DNA from: Owenia fusiformis
Lineage: Eukaryota; Annelida; Polychaeta; Sabellida; Oweniidae
Assembly (NCBI GenBank): GCA_903813345.2
Contig: CAIIXF020000005.1
Coordinates: 30,135,375 to 30,199,374 of the forward strand
Direction: 5' to 3'
DNA: 64,000 bases
In this document: positions 1 to 13,400 of the stretch, piece by piece
Layout: the number at the start of each line of letters is the position of its first letter
Position numbering within the stretch: the stretch's first letter is position 1
Translations under genes and position numbers: made by a program
Notes under the pieces: model-generated
Databases searched by the model: none
What the model saw: the letters and a program-made list of their open reading frames with translations, nothing else
Told to the model about the DNA's origin: nothing

Positions 1-948
1 GCTATTTGCGTCATGTGGGATCAAATAACTCTTTATAATTAAATGAGAATGATTTTGAATGATTTTGATTCATTTTATATTGACTTTATATAGAATTGGA
101 ACTATACTATGTCTTTAAAAAATGAATTCAATTTAGCCTGTTGTGTATAATGCTGTTATAATAACTTTGACTAAGAAACCTAATTAACAAATCTTGTATC
201 CTCTGATAAGCATTTAATTAGGGTGTTGAAGTAAACAAAATATAGAGGTATTACATTAATTCCAATATACAGTATAGGGAAATGTGTTAGCGCATTTGTG
301 TTTTAAACAATTTTATTTCCAATTTCATTTTCTAAACATGTGTGTAAAATTACTTTCTGTTTGTCGAAAATCCATGATTATTTCATATTTCAAAGCTTCA
401 AATGTGGAAATACAATGATTAAATAATTTGGTGACCTTAGTAAAATATTCAATGAGTAGGGAATTTGAAATATATTTTGATTTAATAAATCAAAGAATTG
501 CAAATACAAGTTACAAAATTATCAAATATGGTGTTATCGTTTGATTTGAAACTTTATCTTTTACTTTCATTATAAGAAATTCCTTAAAAATCATGGGCTT
601 TCAATTGTTTACAAACATGTTTACCCCTTTTAACTTGGTTTGAAGAATTGAGGTCAACAACATTTAATTCACCTTTGAATTTCTAATTTATTGTTACATA
701 CTATTTGTTTGGAAGACAAATTAACTGGTTTCATGTAAAATCAAAATCTTGGTTATTTAATATTTATTCCTACCAGTATATGATTTCACAATCAGGCTGA
801 ATGGTTTATGATTGACTCAAAAGTGTCAGAATTATTTTTCACCATTATCAACCATTGTTCTATCTAACAATTATATATGATTAATGTTGTTTTTATATAT
901 ACCTTATCATTTTAATGCTCAACTGAGGAAAAATATAAAAAATACATA

Positions 949-1044
949 GGTCCAAGTTGACTAGGGTCCGAGTTGACTAGGGTCCGAGTTAACTAGGGTC
1001 CAAGTTGACTAGGGTCCGAGTTAACTAGGGTCCGAGTTGACTAG
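949..1044. repeat. 16-bp minisatellite, six copies
   Basis: There are six head-to-tail copies of a 16-bp unit, GGTCCGAGTTGACTAG. They vary only at two positions (CAAG or CGAG, TTGAC or TTAAC). The array is exactly 96 bp and lies in a TIA1 intron. Confidence 0.95.
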
Positions 1045-2319
1045 GAACCGTTTCAACTGTTTTCAAGCCTAATTGTCTTAGTGCTGGCACGATCACTGAT
1101 CTGTCTTTGCTTTCATTTCACTCCATATTGCATATTTTTTGTTGACTCACTAAATGCTGATCCATAGGGACAAATAACAGTTTTATAGATCTTTATTTTT
1201 ACACAAGATTATGTTCTATTTTCTACAACGTGATGTGTCTAATTCTAAGAGTTCGCGCCTTGTTGGGTGTTTATCTCATCACTTGCTAATTCCACTCATT
1301 TCTAATATATTTGAGTTTTGAAACAAGACTCTAGATATCTACACTTTATTTAAGGGGAGATACAAGAGATAGTAGTTGGCAAAATGAGTGTATCAGAACT
1401 CAGTGGAAATGAGGATAAACTTATCAATGTATGCTTTGCATGCTGTGTTTAATCTTGTTAAAAGCATATCAGGCAATTAATCCAATGTTTTTTACATATT
1501 AGTAATACCATTATTTATTCATTATCTATACGGATAACGCTATTTTCCTCATCCTAATTGTTGATTATAGTTTGCCTGTTAATAGAATATCATGTTTTTC
1601 GCTCAAAATTAGATAACAAAAGAGGTATGAAAAGGAATCGATATTACGTGCGTGAATATTTTATTCAAAATCTTACAAAAAGGCCCAGTGTTGTATATTT
1701 AAGTTTTCAGGATAAAAGCATGAAATATGCATGCCCAAATTGCCAATACTTGCTCCTGTGATGCTGTTGCTATGGCAATGACTCTGCCCCATCACTTCAA
1801 TTGTGCATAAATCAATGGACGATTGCTTCCTCAGGTGTTGGTAGATTGTTGATGGAATAAATTCATTTGGATTATAATTCCAATATACCAGGCCGTTTCA
1901 AAAGGTTTATAACAAAAACAAATAATAGAGAAACGCACTGAACTATTATCAGAACTATAAACACGTTGATGACTGATAAATCTCTGTTAATCTCCTGCTT
2001 AAATGTTTGTCAAGGATATTATCAAATTAAATGCAATAAAATCTATTTTTCGAACACACCGAAATATGAATACTTTTTGCCCATCTGAGTTCTTTCTATT
2101 CTATTGACTTCCATGTTATCAGAATCTGTTGTCTGAGAAAGAGGAATGTTTTGTATGGGGATATTGAAGTGTTAATTAGCCTGGACAGACATAATTGATT
2201 CAGACTCTTATAGTGATTACAAATCTGCAATGAAGCAGCTTACTTCATTTAACTAATGAATAAAATGTACAATAAGATATTGGACAAGGCTCCTCTGTAT
2301 ATAAGGTAGTCTCCCGATG

Positions 2320-2369
2320 ATAAAATCTCTTAGTGCTATTTAGAATAAAATCTCTTAGTGCTATTTAGA
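2320..2369. repeat. 25-bp perfect tandem duplication
   Basis: A 25-bp unit beginning ATAAAATCTCTTAG occurs twice back to back without a mismatch. It is intronic and no function is inferred. Confidence 0.9.
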
Positions 2370-4464
2370 ATAATGGCAAAATGCATCTGAACTATCAAGT
2401 TTCATTCCTAGAATATTACTTCATTTTTAAAACTAAGTTTCATGATGAGAAACAGGATTTTCAATAAGAAAGTTTGAATTATAGGAATGACAAGGGAGAA
2501 TTGCAATATTCACCCTTGATATACAAAGCTTACAATTGTGGGCAAGTATGATACAGGAGCAGCACTGATGCATGTTGTAAGAGTTCATTTTGAAGTGAAA
2601 TTCGAGCGAAATTCCTTTAGATGGGCTTTTAATGAATACAAAGGTTATGATCCCATTTTATCAATCCTTTAAGAACAAGTATCGCTTTTGTTTATATTTG
2701 ATCATTAGGTAAAAAGGAAGTTATTGGCTTATATCTGGAACAATCGAACTGTTTAGTCACGAAATCTTTAAGGAAGCTATATCTTAATACGATAACTTAC
2801 ATTCCATGCCTATATCTGGAGGTTCTTTCAGACACCATTGTTTCGTATATATGTTTTACGGGCAGTGCAGGAAATTACTAGTGTTTTCTTTCTTACTGTA
2901 CAATTGATGTCATAAGCTCAATCAATGACAGGTATTTCAAGGGACAATAACTTGATGTGATTATAGCGTTTTGAGGTAGATATGTATTCAATCGTAGCTA
3001 ATATTGTATGCATGGTTAAGTGTATATACTGTATGTATATTTTTGGAAAAGATGAAATCGATATCGTTTATGATCTTCTTCATAACTTGTGGTTTCTGTA
3101 TAGTAAATCTAACGACTGAGTAGCGTAACCCAGAATATTGTCTAGGCTACAATTAAACTAATATAATACATTGACAATGACATTAGCATGCTCTATCTAG
3201 GTATGTACGTTAGATCATACCATATTGAATTTCATTAATAATGCAACACCCCAAGGCCAAGAGCGTTTAATCATTTTATTTTTTAATATATATTTTTTGT
3301 TCAAGTTATTAAATTGAGTATTGATTTGAATAGCCTGTGTACAAAATAAATCTCTGACTCATTGATATTTTTCATATTTCATATACAGGGTATAATATCA
3401 TGATGTACACACATATATGTGTATGTTGTATGTGTTTTGAATGCATTGTATCATCTTTGGCTTATTTTCAGTTTTTCACAATTTATTCAACCAGTTTTCT
3501 TTTTTTATATATTTATATTGAAATTACTTTCATCTGTTGCATCCTTTTGTTAATAAACTTGTTATCTCGGCTTATCTCTCTTTTATTAAAAATGTAAAAA
3601 ATGTGCTGGTCCTTTTTAGGTTATCTTTCTATTAGCCCATCAATATTACTCGATTTTTGTAAAAAAGTGTGATTTTTTTATTTGAGGGCATTTTATGATA
3701 AAACACAATTCTGATGTTGTCATTGATTATCTTACGTTTAATAACCTGTATGGATCAATTTATTACTAAAGTACATAGTCTATCAGGTATGGAAATGTCA
3801 CATGCTTCGTTTTCAATTATTATCTAATCTCTTTATTGTTTTTTTCTTATAAGAGTGACATATGTCACTTTATGCCTGCTCATTGGAGGTTGGCAGAGTG
3901 GAATGAACACGGTGTTAAATTGGCTAAAATGTGCTATGGGAGTTCATTGTCAGTGTTATTACGAACCAATTGTTAAATGTATTCAATGGAGTGTGGAATT
4001 AATTCAAGTATAACTGCTTCGGTGTTATGTCTGTTGTCTCAAATGAGGGGTGCCTCCTCAATAAGGCATGTTTTATTCCATTAATACAAATCCATTTCGT
4101 GTTTTGCCAGTGTGTCTCAAATGAGGGATATTACTTCAATAAATGAATGTACTTATGCACGTTTTATTCCATTAATAGAACATTGTCCTTGTTGCCAGTG
4201 CGGCCTAGTGAGCAATGTTCTCTACTATTTATTATTATGTAATATTAAATAAGATATCGCTGTTATTGCTTTTTATGCAAAGTAGAATTTCTGCAGTAAC
4301 TGCTGAAATGAAACACTGTTCAAATTGAGTAAACAAAGGGTTGAATACTTGCTATCAATGTCAGATGCAAAGTCAAAAAGTCTCGCTTAAAAAACTTGAA
4401 GTTATAATATAGAGTTATCATATTTGATATTATCTCACAATGTTTCTGATTTTGTGTGTTATAG

Positions 4465-7400
4465 GAAGCAGAAAATGCAATACAGGGCATGAGTGGTGCA
4501 TGGATCGGAACCAGACCTATTCGCACAAATTGGGCCACCCGGAAACCCCCTGCACCCACCACTAAAGAAAATACAAGTGAGTACCTGTTGAAATTATTGA
4601 TAATTCATTTTTTTTATCTTGAATTTCATGATCAATCTTTGAGTTTGAGACTATATGCAGGCCCGTAGCCAGGATTTGCCAAGGGGGGTTCACTTTTTGG
4701 AAAATTCGAGGGGGGGTTCACTTTTGACAATATGGGTCCAAAAAGGGCCAAAATCACTAAAAAAAGTGCTCAGAATGGTGAAAAACTGCATGATTTTGAA
4801 AGAATTTTTGGCCAGGGGGGGTTCGCCCGAACCATGCGAACCCCCCCTGGCTACGGGCCTGATATGTATATTCTATATGAGACTATATGTACATAGATTT
4901 ACAGTAGAACATGTTATTGCAAACACCTTTTTGAAGTGAAAAGTTATAGGTTTTCAATCGCACATCTTAGAAACTACATTTTAACACCTTTATCATTAAA
5001 ATTTAAAAAATTAAAATGAAAACCTCCTGATGTGAAAACTACTCTGGATTAAACTTTTAAAGTTTTACTGCACTTTCTAATTTGCCATTTGGTTTTGTTT
5101 TGATATTTGAATATGTTTTTGACGAGATACTTTTGACTGGAAATACTGCTAGCGAACAACCTTATCAAACAAACCCAAGCTTTGTAGCATTTTCTCAAAT
5201 GAAACAATACATCTAGAATAACGTTAATGTCATATATTTTGAAAATTTTCAAATAATATGTATGATTGTACTTTATATCTTGTTATACCAGCATTTTTTG
5301 TATTAATAATAATGTTTTTTTTGTTACAGATGGAAACGTCACTTCATCATTCATCGTGAATTAATTGTAGCTTTTTACACTGAATTATATATTTTATCAC
5401 CCAAAAGTATTGCAAAATGTTTATTTTTTACCATCATGATTAATTCAGTGCACTCAAATACTTCCATTTATTTTTAATATCACTTGCAAATTCAAACTTT
5501 TATCTACTTTAACAGATACCAAGCAATGAAGCTGTCACTTTCATGGAACAGTTCATCAATTGGTACTTCATATATTTATGATCCCGTTAAGTGTTCCTTT
5601 ATGTTACTAACTTTCTAGGGACCTGAAAAATTCACTATATCCTTTTGTAGTACTATGAAAATTCTCATGTGACCAATTTTCAACAAAAAGTTATCGACGC
5701 TGATTTTTGAAGAGCATTCCATTTTTCATTATCTTCAGTTTATTGTTACTACAATTTACTATTACATGAAATATTTATGTGGAAATTAACTTTCATTAAT
5801 GTCACAAATGTAATTTAGGTGGTGAAATGAGAGATTGGTTGTCATTAACAAGATATAATCGTCGCTTTTTCAAAATATTATAACAATCATAAATTTTTCT
5901 CAGAATGGCAAGTTTATAGAATAGTTTTCTACTTAGCACCGTTGAAAAAAATATGGATGGCTTTGAAATGTGACATTCCTAGACTTTTAGTTCTTACAGT
6001 TATACGGCAAAATCTATCAGTTCAAATGTGGCAGAATATCGTTAGATTTATGTCATGGAAGATTGGTAGACTTTTCACAATAATAAAGTTTAGAACTTGC
6101 TCTGAGAAAATATGACCACTCTAATTATAAGTACTGCAATCAATTCATTTATGCATGCTTGCTTCAATTTTAGGAATTTCAGGTGATTTGCAGTTCATTT
6201 ACCAGTGATGGCCAGACAGATTTGATGATTCCAGGGAATTCACCAATTTTATTTAATTTATTCCCTCCGTACTGAGATCAGAGAATGTCTAATGTACTTG
6301 TAGTAATGCTTTGTATGCCCATCCTTGTTTATTGTTTATGTTGACTATTTGAATCATATCAATAACCATATTTATTTCAGTTAACCCAAAGGTGAATATT
6401 TCAGCTATATGCTATGTTTCAGATACTAAACCTCTAACATATGATGAAGTGTATAGCCAAACTAGCCCCAGTAACCACACTGTGTATGTGGGGGGCATTA
6501 CAAATGGCCTAGAAGGTAGAACATGGACACTGAGTTGGCTCAGTCACCACCGTACTGTGTTGTGTCACATATAACCCAATACATTGAGCCTCATAGCATT
6601 TCTAGGGGATTTCTTTATTATTCTTTCTGGATCGTATTTTGGGATGTCCAATAAAATAGATATTTCATTATCTTGGGGTGGATATGTACGATTTTGCTAT
6701 AAAAGTTAGAATCCCTGTTGTTAAAATTCATTAAACATGCAACAACATGGGTTCTTTTTTTGAGGCCCATCTTGCTGTATGGACATAGTAGTTCTGTAAT
6801 ACGTTGAGACCCACTGGTTGTAAAAAATTTGAAAATATTCCCTTGAATATACAGGGTGTTCCATAATAAATCTTGATCATGAGATTAAAGAAGTGCTATG
6901 ATTAACAATGGCCGTAGGGTTGTATTGTCTATTTTTATATTTCTATAGCTATTATAGCTACATTTAGCAGACTGATGTCTTGTATCTTGCATATATTTGT
7001 GTATTATGTTACTTAATTATATTATCGATGTATTCTTTTGATTTTATATTTGCTAGTGGCTTGTTACGGTGGTTTTATAAATATAACCCAATTTGAAACG
7101 AGGTCATGTGGGGTTTATTTCATAAAGTTATCCATGGACAATGGATATCGATTTTTTAAGTTCTACATCTTTCACATTGTCACAGGAGCACAATCCTGAA
7201 AGATGACAGAATTTAACTGATTATATTTAAAGATTTTTTCCGACAAATGGCACCCCAGTATCTTGGGTATGGACAGTTCTAGTTCAGTTCATGTTGGGTT
7301 ATGTTTTAACCATAGTTATATGATTGCAGTCAAAGCCCTAGATTATCAAGAAGTATATGAGCAGACCAGTGAAAGCAACCATACAGTGTATGTAGGTGGC

Positions 7401-10400
7401 CTAGGAGCCGGCCTCTCAGGTGTGTACTCATACACAAGCCAAACCACAGCCTTAAAACAGCCATCCTTGTGTACAGAAAATAGTCCCTGGATTGCGTATA
7501 AGTGTTTTGAAATTATCAGGTCCCCCTCCCTCCTATTTGAGTGATGTGATTGGTGTGTATTAACGTCCACAGTATATGCACCATTTCTGGAGCCCGGAAT
7601 GCATCCTTGTTTGTGATTGGTTGTTTATATTAGTGTCTGAACCTTGCGTGAACTAACTGTAACTGGTTGCGATTTGCCATGCGTGGTATGAGCTCCCCAT
7701 TGGTCCGTGTATGTACTAACCCACACTTCAGACACGTCCCATCCATCATGGTTAGGTTATACACATCCTACACACATGTTAACCAAAGGTGTATGTTTAA
7801 ATGCTTTACAGACCAAAAACCATTAGAATTTGAAGAAGTTATGAAGCAAAGTAGTGCGAGTAATTGTACTGTCTATGTAGGGGGCATTATAAACGGCCTG
7901 ACAGGTACAGTGGTATAAGAGGCATCACTGCAAGAGTTCTCGATGGTCTCGTACAAACATGGCCACCCCGTTACATTAACTGCATGTTGTAGAATAGGGG
8001 TCTATATCATCATGGTGACAGATTTCATAACTCCAGGTGCCCATGTCTCCCATTAGTCCATACATATGTGTGGTTTTCAATCCTCATCTTGCTACAAATT
8101 TCTCATTCATTTTCTGCTTAAAAATATATTTCATATTTCATCATAATATTTGAATAGACAGAATATTAACAAAATAATACATACTAACCAGTTCCTAGAT
8201 TATTCTAAAACTTAGGATAGTAGCGTTCTCTTGTAGCAATATTAGAAAGTCTGTACATTAGTGCATTATTATCTCCTTTCAAATCTGACTAACCTATGCA
8301 TTAATATGCAAAACCGCACAAATATCTCATAAGGTCACATGATACTAATTACTACCAATAGGTGGCATGTCTGTGCGAGGAATCGAGAACTTTTGAAAAT
8401 AATGCCCATTGTTGTCGGCCATTTTAATTCTACATCGGGTCCCCTGGTGGCGGATTTCTGCACTTATCTACACTTTCTTCTAAGAGGCTTACTTGGGGGT
8501 TTTTGAATTCCCCTGAGGAGCCCATGAATTCTACTTTCATAGACATGTATAACAAGTTAATTGCTTGTCGTTAACCCTACAGTTTTAGACGTGGAAATGA
8601 ATTGAAGCTGGCTTCCATTTTGTCACAGTTGTGGCAATTTGCTGCATATTCTTCAAGATGTTATATACACACAAGGCATGTTTGCATGTACATGCTCGCT
8701 ACAAGAACACATACACACACAGAAGTTCATTCACTGCCACACATTGATGCTTTTAATGCATGTATGTGTAGCTTATTTATACAAAAAACGCAAAGAGATT
8801 TGTGAGAGGACAGAGATTACGCACTGGTGTCCTAAGACTCCTTGCTTATGAACTTGGAAATCAAATAGAAGGGTTTATCATTTTCTGTATTCAACCTACA
8901 TTTTGGCAGATTTAAACTTGTTTTGTTTATTTCAATGTAGATAGCGCTTAGTGTGATATATGTTGTAACTTTTTGGGATATCTGATTTTGAGAAAATACA
9001 AGACCACAATATAGCAATTTTTGTGTGCTATTAACTGCGTAATGTTTAACTGGGGTACAGTCTGTTGAACCTAAAATTCTCCTATTTTATTCAATATAGT
9101 CTACAGACCTATTTCCTGCTTCCATACTGGTATATTCTTCAGAAAAGGGCGTATAGTATTTCAAAAATGAATTTTCAAAAATACTAGCATGCTAATAATA
9201 GTGACAGTTCTTTTACCATGGGCCCATACTTGAACTCAGAGATAATTCATTTTTCATCCCAGGATAATGAACATTTTCAGAAAGTTTACCCAAGAGTAAC
9301 TCATTTTTTGCCTTCATTATTACTGGATGCTTGTTTATAATAGGATTGGATCTATAGGTCATAGAGGTCTTGATATAATTATTTAATAACAAGTCAACTT
9401 TTCTCTATAGAATTAAATTGGATTCTATGCATGCAAGAGGTCATGAGGAAAACATGATTAAAATTCCTGCTATAATGGATCATTGTTCTTCGTGAAGGAC
9501 AATGGGGATTGGATCATCGGGGAAATCACTACATTATAAATAAATTGCATCATATTGTCTCTTGGTAACTTTGAAACTTGCACTGAATTGATCCCGCTGC
9601 ATGCTATCAAACATTACACTCAAAGTGGTCGATCTTTCCTGAAATAATTCACGTGAAAATAACAAATACACAAGGAGAGTTTGATTTCAATATGGATATT
9701 TGATTGATGTTTGAAATTGTCCTAAAATACAAGAATATAATTCAATTCTCTTTAAATGTTTGAGAGGAACATAAAAAATGACCTGCATTTGTACAGTACA
9801 TTTCAGAATTTATTTTCCTTTTATGATTTATTATCACATAAATGTTTTATTTACCCTCCGATTAAATATCTTGCACCTAATACGGAATCACTCCAATAAA
9901 ATAATTATTTCCTCAAACATGATGGTCTGATTTCGTTTTCTTTATTCAACTTGAATTAATATACACCAGCACAGTAGTTTGTCAGACCGTCTTATAAATC
10001 AGGAATTTATATACCTTTTACTCAGCCCCAGGGAGATGAATTTATCAAGATTTAGCTTTTTTTATAATCACAAATTGCGTTTAAAGCTTAAGAATAAATG
10101 CATGTACGACTCCCAGAGCGGCCCACTCAGAGGTAATCTTCATTTTAATAAGTTGAAAGATTGCAATGAGCAACCCCGCTGACTCTGTGTCTCTGGAATC
10201 TCTCATGTATCCGCAGAAGAGCTGTAAACAACATATTCCCTCGCAATATCACACTCATGATCGATCAGCTGCTGAATGTTTTTTCAAAATGTTTGAACAT
10301 TTTCGATAAACTACTTTAACCAAATGCAAAATGTTGAGTTAAGATGCAAATAAACTTATGACACCCTGAATTACATGATTTAGTTGAGACATTTTTTATG

Positions 10401-13400
10401 AATTTGTTTTTGTTGTTGTCATAACTTAACATCATGAAAGTAAGTTATGATGCCTTAATTGCTTCTTCTAATGAAATATTCTAAGTAGAACCATAATACA
10501 TCTAAAACATGTCTATTAACTTAAAGTAAAAACAACTAGTCCCTTTTTGAAAATACTAATACATTACCCCTTTTCCATAGAAAGAGAAAAAAACAAAATG
10601 TATCATATAATTTTTTGAGAATAATTTTAATTATCATTATTATTTTTTTTATTGAGTGTCTAACTTCATAATGGGATTGATATGTTAATCACTCTGGGGG
10701 CCAGATAACTTGGAACAATTATTTGATTAATCCAACATATGTTTAGTATTCTACGAGCTTGATCTTAATGTGTTAAAATTCTATTCACTGGTACCTTTTC
10801 GGTCACAAGTGGCTGGCTAAACAATAAATTCATTAGTTTTTGAGCCCTGATGGAATTGTATTGACATTGTTCATTAATTTGGAGCATTATAACTGGATTA
10901 GTGGCCAACCCAGGTCCCACATGTTAAACACTGCATTGAATGTAATGTTCATCAATTCGATCAATTTAATCCATGACCAGTATTAACTATGGCTTATTTC
11001 TGTATGAAAACCCCGTCAATTCAACCACTCTCCCCTTTCTGTAAACCAGGAATCAAGAGCTGGATTTTCATGTATTTACGACACAGTGTAGAATGTAGAC
11101 TTTGTGTCTGCAAAATTTATTCCAAAATTGATTCCATTCATTTTTACTTTGAACCTAATACGTGCAATTAACAATGTGTGCATCGGCACTTTATAACGAG
11201 CATTGACCCCTGGGATACTATAACGACTCCATTGGAACTGATCACCAAGGACATATTAATACAGTTTTATAATCATATGACAAAAACTAATGAACAAACT
11301 GGTGAACACAATGGCATAATCATATTGAGGAAACAATACAAATACAAAATTAATATCCTCACTGGGAGTCATTTTTTAGTATGTTTTGTAAAGCTGACAT
11401 AATCTTGATGCCAAGTTTCCCATTGAAGTCAATGGAGATTTGGGCTTATTTTTGGAGGAAATGAAGTTATAAGTTGAAGTCAACTTTGCATCACTTGGTC
11501 AATAAGGGAGTTGCTATAGCTGATAAATAGATGTCACCTCTTGTTTTTTTTTGTTTTTGTTGGGGCGGACTGCCATAGGCTTCAGTGTTAAAAACTTGCA
11601 ATAGTTACTTAATTTTATGATCTATCAAAAAATGTTAGAAAAAATGGAGAATAAGTAAGATTTCAAAGTTATATAGAAACTCCTCTATTGAAAGACATGA
11701 CTTACACAACATATACAACAGATTTCTATACACACTTTTCTGGTTTTTGTACACCTTTTATATTATATTATATTTGAGAGGTTTTCTTTATACATATATA
11801 TGGCTTGGTGTGGTGTTTTTATTATATTTTTGATATTTCTATTTTATAACTTATTTTTATTATTTAATATATTATGTAACTTTTTAATGATTATGACCTC
11901 CCCAGTGTGTAATTAACTATAACGTTCTCATTAGTGTGACCATTTTGACTCTTGATAGTAATCAATTCTGATTAATGATCCTCATGATTAGTGGATTAAC
12001 AATATATATTTAATAACTACCTGGCAAAATCGTCACGATTTTCATGCTTTTATATAAAAGTAAAAATAGTAAAAGTCTCAAAATTGAGAATTCAGAAATA
12101 CTCAATGGATTATGCTCATATTTTTGATCTATAAAAAATGAATAAGTTAATAGGAAATTTTAGGTGGAATTGAGAACTTTTTTGAGTATCGTGATGATTT
12201 GTCAGGAAATGTTTTTAATAAGACCCAACAATGAATAAACAATGCATTATCACTAGCTTTATGAAGATCAAAGCAATAAGTAATGTGATCTTAATGAATT
12301 ATTGTGAAACCTTAATGTGTACTATTGTTTTATTAATGAAGTATCTTCTATCTTTGCAGAGGAATTAATTCAAAAAACATTTGGAGTATATGGAAATATA
12401 CAAGAGATTCGAGTATTCAAAGACAAGGGTTATGCATTTGTTAGGTATGTTGATCAAGTATTTCTCGAAGTATAGCTTTACTATTTGTATGTCTGACTAA
12501 TCAACTGAAGAGCACCATTGTATTTTAATTAGTCCTGCGTCATGCCCCTCGACCGATCCCCCTATTCTTTGTTGTGGTGGGGGAAGGGATGTTATAGAGT
12601 CTTGATACAAGGCTCATTTGAATTTGACAAATATTTTTCCATGTATCAATCTTACTTGGATATTACAGTCCAATGCACAGCATAAAGAAACCATGGCCTA
12701 TGGGAAATTCAGGGAATTTAAATTAATGGAGCATTAGCCATAGCTTCAGGCATTTCTTAAAGCTGTGTATAAAACTGATTATGAGTATTACAATGCAAAC
12801 CTAATTTTCTGTTCTTGATTATTCATCACAAATTACAGTTGATTGAGCCTAACACACACAACATTAAAAACAATGGTATATTCTTTTATGTACCACTTTT
12901 ATGTACCATACTAGCATTTCCCATAAACCACTCCCATTATTATAGCATTGGAACATATCCATGTCTGTTTTTTATTATCATCATTATTAATTCTTTGTGT
13001 AATGTAATGTTTGGATTACAAATGCATGTTCCCGATGCGAATGAATTTCTTATTTCAGGACAATCATTTGTTTTTTTTGTCTAGAAATATCTGAATTGTT
13101 GGATCTTTCATTTTAGGTTTTCCAATAAAGAATCAGCGTGCAATGCTATAGTAACAGTACATGGTACAGAGATCAAGGGCCAAGCGGTGAAATGCTCATG
13201 GGGGAAAGAGTCTAATGAAAGTAATGCACCAGGAGGTGGCGAGGTAAGGAAATATTGCTATCAAGCATTGTTGGCCAGGGCTCGCAAAAGATGGCGCTGA
13301 GATATTCTAATTATCTGCAATTGGTTAATTGACAATTATTCCATTTGAAAAAGATACATGGGGTTCAATATGAATCTTTTTGCAAAAATTGGTGTCTCTG

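Larger units (their letters stand above)
1..4464 (+). other. Intron of the TIA1-type gene, upstream part
   Basis: This AT-rich stretch ends at the acceptor TTATAG before the first recognisable TIA1 exon. I found no exon for RRM1 or for the first part of RRM2, so those exons should lie left of the window. It contains a 16-bp minisatellite (949-1044), a perfect 25-bp tandem duplication (2320-2369), a diverged tandem duplication of about 80-100 bp (about 4036-4200) whose copies both carry TCTCAAATGAGG and TTTTATTCCATTAATA, and an X-box-like palindrome at 1766-1779. No coding sequence is supported. Confidence 0.6.

Noticed and set aside
949-1044. CRISPR-like regular repeat
   Set aside because: The copies are contiguous with no spacers; it is a minisatellite in an animal intron.
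1384-1425. Possible first exon starting MSVSELSGNEDKLIN with a GTATGC donor
   Set aside because: It is short, without recognisable similarity, and nothing shows that it joins in frame to a later exon. Chance is the simpler reading.
5331-5363. Possible extra TIA1 exon after ...TTTGTTACAG ([11 protein letters not shown], then stop)
   Set aside because: It has a good acceptor, but it hits a stop after 11 codons and has no similarity to the TIA1 linker. A poison or alternative end exon cannot be excluded but is not supported.
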